A DNA stretch of 12,006 nucleotides from Gemmatimonadaceae bacterium (GTDB lineage: Bacteria; Gemmatimonadota; Gemmatimonadetes; Gemmatimonadales; Gemmatimonadaceae), in the NCBI GenBank assembly GCA_013361745.1, contig JABFXM010000318.1, forward strand, positions 1 to 12,006, written 5' to 3'. Each line of letters opens with the position of its first letter. The stretch's first letter is position 1. Made by a program: the position numbers and the translations under genes. Of this stretch, positions 8,077-12,006 are shown one piece after another. The notes under the pieces are model-generated. The model saw nothing but the letters and a program-made list of their open reading frames with translations. It did no database searches and was not told the DNA's origin.

Positions 8077-8077
8077 C
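8042..8077 (+). repeat. 9-bp tandem repeat, left array (purine-rich, 4 units)
   Basis: Four consecutive 9-bp units: GTAAGGAGG (8042-8050), GTGAGGAGA (8051-8059), GTAAGGGGA (8060-8068), GTAAGTGAC (8069-8077). The array covers the last codons and stop of the YdeI-type gene and encodes its periodic tail. It is the reverse complement in type of the right array at 8099-8146. Confidence 0.85.
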
Positions 8078-8130
8078 TGCAACTGGCAGTGCCTCACTCC
8101 CCTTACTCCCCTTACTCCCCTTACTCTCCT
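8054..8130. repeat. 20-bp perfect inverted repeat between convergent genes (possible bidirectional terminator)
   Basis: Bases 8054-8073 are the exact reverse complement of 8111-8130, and pairing extends to 8050 and 8134 with two G-T pairs. The 37-nt loop contains a second small hairpin, ACTGC (8076-8080), AACTG loop, GCAGT (8086-8090). The structure sits where transcripts from both convergent genes end, so it could stop or protect both messages, but there is no T-run as in a classical intrinsic terminator. Confidence 0.6.
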
Positions 8131-8146
8131 TACTACTCCCCTTACT
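8099..8146 (+). repeat. 9-bp tandem repeat, right array (pyrimidine-rich, 5 units)
   Basis: CCCCTTACT occurs at 8099-8107, 8108-8116 and 8117-8125, followed by the variant CTCCTTACT at 8126-8134, a 3-nt insert ACT, and a fifth perfect copy at 8138-8146. The last copy contributes the TAA stop (8144-8142, minus strand) of the vWA gene. A degenerate lead-in CCTCACT stands at 8092-8098. Confidence 0.85.
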
Positions 8147-9461
8147 CTCCTCCGTTCGCCGCTACCGCGCGCGTCCCCAGATAGCCTCGCACGTACTTCC
8201 GGATCTCGCGCACCATCAGCTCGTTCAGCTTCTCCACCTCGTAGCCGGTGATGTCGGGCTTCTCGTGCGACTCGCCGACGCCGGAGTCGTCGGTCAGGAA
8301 GATGTACTTGCCCCCGGTCATCGCCGCCATCGCCCGGAAGAGATACTCCGTCGGTTGATCGACCCCACTCGCCGCGACGGGATAGATCGCGATCCGGTTG
8401 CCGCTCGCGTCGCGAATCGCCTCGTGGTACGTGTAGCGCTCGTCGTCGTAGAGATGCGGCGGCGCGTCCCCGATGACGAAGAGCATGCGCGGCGCGACGT
8501 CGCGCGACCAGTCCTGCCGCATCATCTCGGCGAGTCCCGCGTTCATGTCCTCGGGGTAATCACCGCCGCCGTCGGCCCGCATTCCCTCGAGGAAGGCGAT
8601 GGCCGTATCGACACTTCGCGTGAAGGGAAGCGTGCGCGTCACGAACTCGTCGCCACGGTCGCGATAGAAGACGATGGAAAGGCGGATGTCGAGCTCCGGC
8701 TCCGCCGCGTGGACCCTCGTCACGATGTCACGCAGCTCCGTCTGCAGGAACTGCATCTCGTCGCCCATCGAACCCGTCGCATCGACGAGGAAGCCGAGGT
8801 CGAGCGCGGACCGGGAGGTTCCCGGTGGGATCGCCGCGGGCCGCGTCGCGTGTGAGGGGTCGAGCGTCCACGGGTTCGCCGCGCTCTGGCCGGTCCGATC
8901 GAGGTACTTCCCGTACGCGGACCAGTGCGCGAGGTCATCCCAGACCGCGGCGGTGAGCACGCCGGCGTTGGATTCGGCCTCTCGCGCCGCGCCGCCGTGC
9001 GCGGCGCGGCTGCCGGCGGGGGATGATGGCCCGCGCAACATGACCTTGGCCGCGACCCGGTCCGCAGTGCCACGACCGAACGGTTCGCGCGCAGCGGCCG
9101 CGTCGCCCGGATATCCCGGCGAGGAGGTCACGACCTCCTCGAGCCGCGACGGAACGGGATTCATCACGAAGTCGAGATGGACCGAGTCGCCGCGAGCGGC
9201 GACGCGCCGTTCGGCCGCCGCGAAGCCGGGACGTGTCGCGCGAACGGTGACGGAGTCACCATCCCGGTGGGCCGTCCGGGGAACGGCGAGCCGGTACACC
9301 CCTCGAGCGTCGCTGAAGGTGCCGATGGCCGCTCGCGCGAGCACGAGCTGCACGTGGTCGAGCGGGGCGCCAGCCGCGTCGTGCACCGTTCCGGTGACGA
9401 CGGTCTGTCCAGCCAGCGGCGTGGCGAGAAGTGCAGCGAGGATGACGGATCTGACGAGCAT
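8142..9461 (-). CDS. Secreted von Willebrand factor A protein with N-terminal carboxypeptidase-regulatory-like domain
   Basis: The protein has 439 residues. Residues 1-19 (MLVRSVILAALLATPLAGQ) look like a Sec signal peptide; there is no lipobox cysteine. Residues about 20-102 resemble a carboxypeptidase D regulatory-like beta-sandwich (TVVTGTVHDAAGAPLDHVQL, then GTFSDARGVYRL and ATRPGFAAAERRV), a module often found at the front of TonB-dependent receptors and surface proteins. A low-complexity Ala/Gly/Arg linker follows. From about residue 220 there is a vWA domain with the metal-site motif D227-A-T229-G-S231, a GGGD301YPED segment typical of bacterial vWA proteins, and FVIGDAPPH. Such domains bind protein ligands through a divalent metal. 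The start ATG has GGAG (complement of 9468-9471) 6 nt upstream. It stands alone, convergent with the YdeI-type gene, and its stop codon lies inside a repeat unit. Ligand and role are unknown. Confidence 0.87.
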   Translation of the reverse strand: MLVRSVILAALLATPLAGQTVVTGTVHDAAGAPLDHVQLVLARAAIGTFSDARGVYRLAVPRTAHRDGDSVTVRATRPGFAAAERRVAARGDSVHLDFVMNPVPSRLEEVVTSSPGYPGDAAAAREPFGRGTADRVAAKVMLRGPSSPAGSRAAHGGAAREAESNAGVLTAAVWDDLAHWSAYGKYLDRTGQSAANPWTLDPSHATRPAAIPPGTSRSALDLGFLVDATGSMGDEMQFLQTELRDIVTRVHAAEPELDIRLSIVFYRDRGDEFVTRTLPFTRSVDTAIAFLEGMRADGGGDYPEDMNAGLAEMMRQDWSRDVAPRMLFVIGDAPPHLYDDERYTYHEAIRDASGNRIAIYPVAASGVDQPTEYLFRAMAAMTGGKYIFLTDDSGVGESHEKPDITGYEVEKLNELMVREIRKYVRGYLGTRAVAANGGE

Positions 9462-9664
9462 GAGGCTCTCCGGTGGCGTGTACCAGGAGACGTGTGCGTC
9501 GCCGGCCCTTGCACAGCCCAGCGACGGCCCCCCGCCTCACGAACTCCGGCGCGGCGCGTTATCTTCGCCTAGGGCAACGCGTTCGCCCCTCCGTGCCGCC
9601 GCCGGCGCGATCCGGGCCGGGTCGAAACGAAACAGATTCCCCTGGTTCGTCCGTAAGCAGAACC
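9462..9664. promoter_or_regulatory. Divergent intergenic region between vWA gene and ybjN-pspA operon
   Basis: This 203-bp spacer should drive both the vWA gene (minus) and the ybjN-pspA operon (plus). The part near 9461 holds the vWA Shine-Dalgarno. A TATCTT (9560-9565) could be the -10 of the plus-strand operon, with CTCACG around 9536-9541 as a weak -35 (18 bp apart). I looked for a sigma-54 site (TGGCAC-N5-TTGCA), as drives enterobacterial pspA, and did not find one: the TTGCA at 9509-9513 lacks the upstream half. Confidence 0.4.
9560..9565 (+). promoter_or_regulatory. Putative -10 element (TATCTT) of the ybjN-pspA operon
   Basis: TATCTT is embedded in GCGTTATCTTCG, nearly the same as the sequence ahead of the YdeI-type gene (GCGCTATCTTCG at 7398-7409). 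It would give a leader of about 90-120 nt. It is supported only by this resemblance and the position in the spacer. Confidence 0.35.
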
Positions 9665-9691
9665 ATGGGACACTCCAAACAGGACAAGCCG

Positions 9692-10096
9692 ATGGTGACG
9701 CGCGAAGAGATCGAAGGCTTTCTCGACAAGCTCGCCGCCGAGGGGACGAGTCACTCCGAGGTCGAGCCCGGCCTCTGGATCGTCAAGCCGACGGGCGAAT
9801 TCTCCTTCGACGTGGTGGTGCACTACTCGCCACCCGTGGTGGTGCTCCGCGTGAAGGTGATGTCGCTTCCGACCGATACGCGGAGCCTCGCGAACCTCAG
9901 TCACCGGCTGCTGGAGCTCAACGCGTCCGAGCTCGTGCACGGCTCCTACGGGATCGAGCGCGAGTCCATCGTGCTCACCGAAGCGCTCGAGCTCGCGCAC
10001 CTCGACTACGAGGAGTTTCTGGCCGCATACGAAGGCATGACGCTGGCGCTCGCCTCGCACCTCCGCGAGCTCGGCTCCTATAAAGAGGCACGCTGA
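9692..10096 (+). CDS. YbjN-domain protein
   Basis: The protein has 134 residues from this start. It is a small soluble alpha/beta protein resembling the YbjN family: MVTREEIEGFLDKLAAEG, a PGLWIVKPTGEFSFDVVVHY strand pair, VVVLRVKVMSLP, then LANLSHRLLELNASELVHGSYGIERESIVLTEAL and a final helix. YbjN proteins are described as putative sensory or regulatory proteins with a fold like type III secretion chaperones; no enzyme activity is known. I prefer ATG 9692 because AGGA (9681-9684) lies 7 nt upstream. ATG 9665 would add nine hydrophilic residues (MGHSKQDKP) and has no clear Shine-Dalgarno, but cannot be excluded. The stop is 2 nt before the pspA start, so it is translationally coupled to a membrane-stress protein, and a role as partner or adaptor of PspA is a fair inference. 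Confidence 0.8.
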   Translation: MVTREEIEGFLDKLAAEGTSHSEVEPGLWIVKPTGEFSFDVVVHYSPPVVVLRVKVMSLPTDTRSLANLSHRLLELNASELVHGSYGIERESIVLTEALELAHLDYEEFLAAYEGMTLALASHLRELGSYKEAR

Positions 10097-10098
10097 AC

Positions 10099-10887
10099 AT
10101 GGGTATCCTCGATCGTCTGTCTTCGCTGCTCAAGTCGAACATCAACGATCTGATCTCCAAGGCCGAAGACCCGGAGAAGATGCTCAATCAGATCCTGGTC
10201 GACATGAAGGGACAGCTCGTGAAGGCGAAGCAGCAGGTCGCCTCGGCGATCGCCGACGAGAAGCGGCTGCGCGACCAGGTCGACCAGGAGTACCGCCAGG
10301 CGCAGGACTGGGAGAAGCGCGCGATGCTCGCCGTCCAGGAAGGGCGCGACGACCTCGCCAAGCAGGCGCTCGTCCGCCACGGCGAGCACATGTCGCATGG
10401 GCAGACGCTCGAGGCGACCTGGGAATCGCACCGGATGGAGACGGAGAAGCTCAAGAACTCGCTCCGTGACCTGAACGACAAGATCGAGGAAGCGAAGCGC
10501 AAGAAGAACCTCCTCATCGCGCGGCAGCGCCGCGCGCAGGCGCAGCAGCGCATCGCCGAGACGATGTCGTCGATGTCGGAGAACTCCGCGTTCGAGGCGT
10601 TCTCGCGGATGGAGGAGCGCATCGTCTCGACGGAGAAGCGGATCCAGGCCAGCGCCGAGATCGACGAGGAATTCACCGGCGACAAGCTGGCCAACGACTT
10701 CAAGCGCCTCGAGAAGAGCGCGGGCGCGGTCGGCGTCGACCAGCAGCTCCTGGCGCTGAAGCAGAAGATGGGGATGCTCCCCGCCGGCGCACCGCAGACC
10801 AACCGGCAGCTCGGTACGGGCGCTCCGCAGAACGCGCGCGAGGAGACCGTGCACGCCGATATCGAAGACCTGAAGGACGAGACGTAA
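10099..10887 (+). CDS. pspA: PspA/IM30 family membrane-stress protein
   Basis: The protein has 262 residues, longer than E. coli PspA (222) and nearer Vipp1/IM30, with a flexible Gly/Pro/Gln-rich C-terminal tail (about 228-262) ending in an acidic helix. It opens with MGILDRLSSLLKSNINDLISKAEDPEKML, the amphipathic membrane-binding helix followed by the D-P-E-K motif, and continues with long charged heptad-rich helices (about 27-220, including QVASAIADEKRLRDQVDQEY and KKNLLIARQRRAQAQQRI) as in the family's ESCRT-III-like coiled-coil hairpin. Members oligomerise on the inner membrane and keep it tight under stress. GAGG at 10085-10088, in the end of ybjN, is the likely Shine-Dalgarno (10-nt spacing). 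No pspF, pspB or pspC is in the window, so regulation differs from the enterobacterial system. It is followed by an AI-2E family membrane protein in the same operon. Confidence 0.95.
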   Translation: MGILDRLSSLLKSNINDLISKAEDPEKMLNQILVDMKGQLVKAKQQVASAIADEKRLRDQVDQEYRQAQDWEKRAMLAVQEGRDDLAKQALVRHGEHMSHGQTLEATWESHRMETEKLKNSLRDLNDKIEEAKRKKNLLIARQRRAQAQQRIAETMSSMSENSAFEAFSRMEERIVSTEKRIQASAEIDEEFTGDKLANDFKRLEKSAGAVGVDQQLLALKQKMGMLPAGAPQTNRQLGTGAPQNAREETVHADIEDLKDET

Positions 10888-10893
10888 ACCCGC

Positions 10894-12006
10894 GTGATCT
10901 CAGGCACCACCGGGCGGTTCCGCTTCGCCCCACTGCTCGCCGCCACCATCATCACCATCCTGCTGCTGTGGATGGTCGGTCACGCGGCGGACATCTTCCT
11001 GCTCCTCTTCCTGTCGATCCTCATCTCGCTGTACCTCGGCGCGGTGACGGATTTCTTCCAGCGGCGGGCGCGCCTTCCCCGGTGGGCGTCCTTCATGCTG
11101 GCGCTCTTCGGAACATTGGGCGCGATCGTCGGCCTGTTCTGGCTCCTCGTGCCGCCGGTGATCGCCCAGACGCAGGAGCTGCTGACCGTCCTGCCGAAGC
11201 AGATCGAGGCGTGGGAGCAGGCGATCGACCGCATGATGACGAACATCCCGGCGCTGCGCCCGATGTGGCAGCCCGGCGAGCACAAGCTCCTCATCGCCGC
11301 GTACGAGCAGGTGTCGGGCTCCTTCGGCTCCCTCGTGCCGAAGGTGTTCTCGCTCGTGCACGCCGCGATCAGCGTCTTCTCGGTGCTCGTGATGTCGATC
11401 TATCTCGCGCTCGAGCCGGCGTTCTATCGTGAGTACCTGATCGCGCTCTTCCCGCCGGTGCACCGCGACCTCGTGCGCGACGTGCTCACCGACCTCGCCA
11501 CGACGCTGCGGCAGTACATCGTGGGCCAGCTGTTCACGATGGGCGTGCTCGGGCTGCTGACCGGGATCGGGTTCTACTTCCTTCACGTTCCCTACTGGCT
11601 GACGTTCGCGCTCCTCACCGGAGCGGTCTCGATCATCCCGTTCTTCGGAACGCTCGTCTCGACCGCGCTTCCCGCGCTCTTCATGCTCGGTGACCGCGGG
11701 TTCGGCGCGGCGATGCTCGTCGTCGGATGGGGAGTCGTCGTCCACCTGTTCGAGGGCAACGTCCTCATGCCCAAGGTGATGCAGGGGAAGGTGCACCTGC
11801 CGCCCGTGATGACGATCCTCTCCGTGCTCATCATGGGGACGATGATCGGCGGCGTCGGGCTCGTCGTCGCCGTCCCCGCGCTCGCCGTGCTGATGGTGGT
11901 CGTGCGACGCATCCTCATGAACCGCATCTACGAGGGGAAGGGCTTCCGCCGGGTGGTGCGCGATCGCCTCCTCCTCGTGCGCGTACCGGCCGCGGACGGG
12001 AACGTC
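10894..12006 (+). CDS. AI-2E family transporter / PerM-like membrane protein (3' end beyond window)
   Basis: An open frame of 371 codons runs from GTG 10894 to the right edge without a stop. GTG is the first possible start, since the frame is closed 6 nt earlier by the pspA TAA. The protein is strongly hydrophobic, with membrane segments at about 11-28, 33-51, 66-90, 152-173, 213-230, 235-262, 268-286 and 305-337, and a soluble loop at about 91-150, the layout of the AI-2E exporter (formerly PerM/UPF0118) family. Typical blocks are RQYIVGQLFTMGVLG, VPYWLTFALLTG, SIIPFFGTLVS and EGNVLMPKVMQGKVHLPPV followed by GGVGLVVAVPALAVL. The family includes autoinducer-2 exporters and Na+/H+ antiporters, so the substrate is uncertain. 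Its position directly behind pspA argues for an envelope-related role. No strong Shine-Dalgarno is seen; AAGGA lies 16 nt upstream, so coupling to pspA translation is likely. Confidence 0.92.
   Translation, partial: MISGTTGRFRFAPLLAATIITILLLWMVGHAADIFLLLFLSILISLYLGAVTDFFQRRARLPRWASFMLALFGTLGAIVGLFWLLVPPVIAQTQELLTVLPKQIEAWEQAIDRMMTNIPALRPMWQPGEHKLLIAAYEQVSGSFGSLVPKVFSLVHAAISVFSVLVMSIYLALEPAFYREYLIALFPPVHRDLVRDVLTDLATTLRQYIVGQLFTMGVLGLLTGIGFYFLHVPYWLTFALLTGAVSIIPFFGTLVSTALPALFMLGDRGFGAAMLVVGWGVVVHLFEGNVLMPKVMQGKVHLPPVMTILSVLIMGTMIGGVGLVVAVPALAVLMVVVRRILMNRIYEGKGFRRVVRDRLLLVRVPAADGNV

Noticed and set aside
8042..8146. CRISPR array
   Set aside because: The units are 9 bp, contiguous and without spacers, and they are in two opposed orientations; there are no cas genes.
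9498..9514. Sigma-54 promoter for the ybjN-pspA operon
   Set aside because: Only the TTGCA half is present; the TGGCAC half at the required spacing is missing.
10900..11796. 298-codon minus-strand open frame opposite the AI-2E-type gene
   Set aside because: It is His/Glu/Arg/Asp-rich low-complexity translation; the plus strand has a clear multi-pass membrane protein over the same stretch.

Overview
This 12 kb window is high-GC, gene-dense bacterial chromosome carrying ordinary housekeeping and envelope genes. There is no transposase, integrase, phage gene, CRISPR array, tRNA or rRNA that I can see. Very high GC, frequent TTG/GTG starts and weak or mixed Shine-Dalgarno signals fit a high-GC soil-type lineage. 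I suspect Gemmatimonadota from the general gene style and a recurrent CGTTAGGC octamer, but the window alone cannot prove this.

Layout. Positions 1-2738 form a tightly packed minus-strand operon, read right to left: cutA, a six-repeat TPR protein, a membrane-anchored transglutaminase-like protein with an intact Cys-His-Asp triad, and the first 21 codons of an ABC transporter ATPase that runs off the left edge. A 169-bp divergent spacer separates it from a plus-strand block: uvrA (nucleotide excision repair), then sdaAB and sdaAA (two-subunit iron-sulfur L-serine dehydratase), then a DUF1801/YdeI-type protein with its own promoter-like sequence and Shine-Dalgarno. That protein converges with a minus-strand gene for a secreted von Willebrand factor A protein. 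Between the two lies a purine/pyrimidine 9-bp tandem repeat arranged as two opposed arrays, containing a 20-bp perfect inverted repeat.

A 203-bp divergent spacer then leads to a plus-strand operon: a YbjN-domain protein, a PspA/IM30 membrane-stress protein, and an AI-2E/PerM family membrane protein that runs off the right edge. The last gene has no stop codon in the window.

The genes form separate jobs rather than one pathway: envelope or periplasmic processing (TPR, transglutaminase, ABC), DNA repair (uvrA), serine catabolism (sdaAB/sdaAA), and membrane-stress maintenance (ybjN-pspA-AI-2E). I found no convincing new defence or biosynthetic system. The best second-look items are the opposed 9-bp repeat arrays, the CGTTAGGC octamer that holds every in-frame TTA codon I could find, the YbjN-PspA-AI-2E operon, and the secreted vWA protein with an N-terminal carboxypeptidase-regulatory-like domain.
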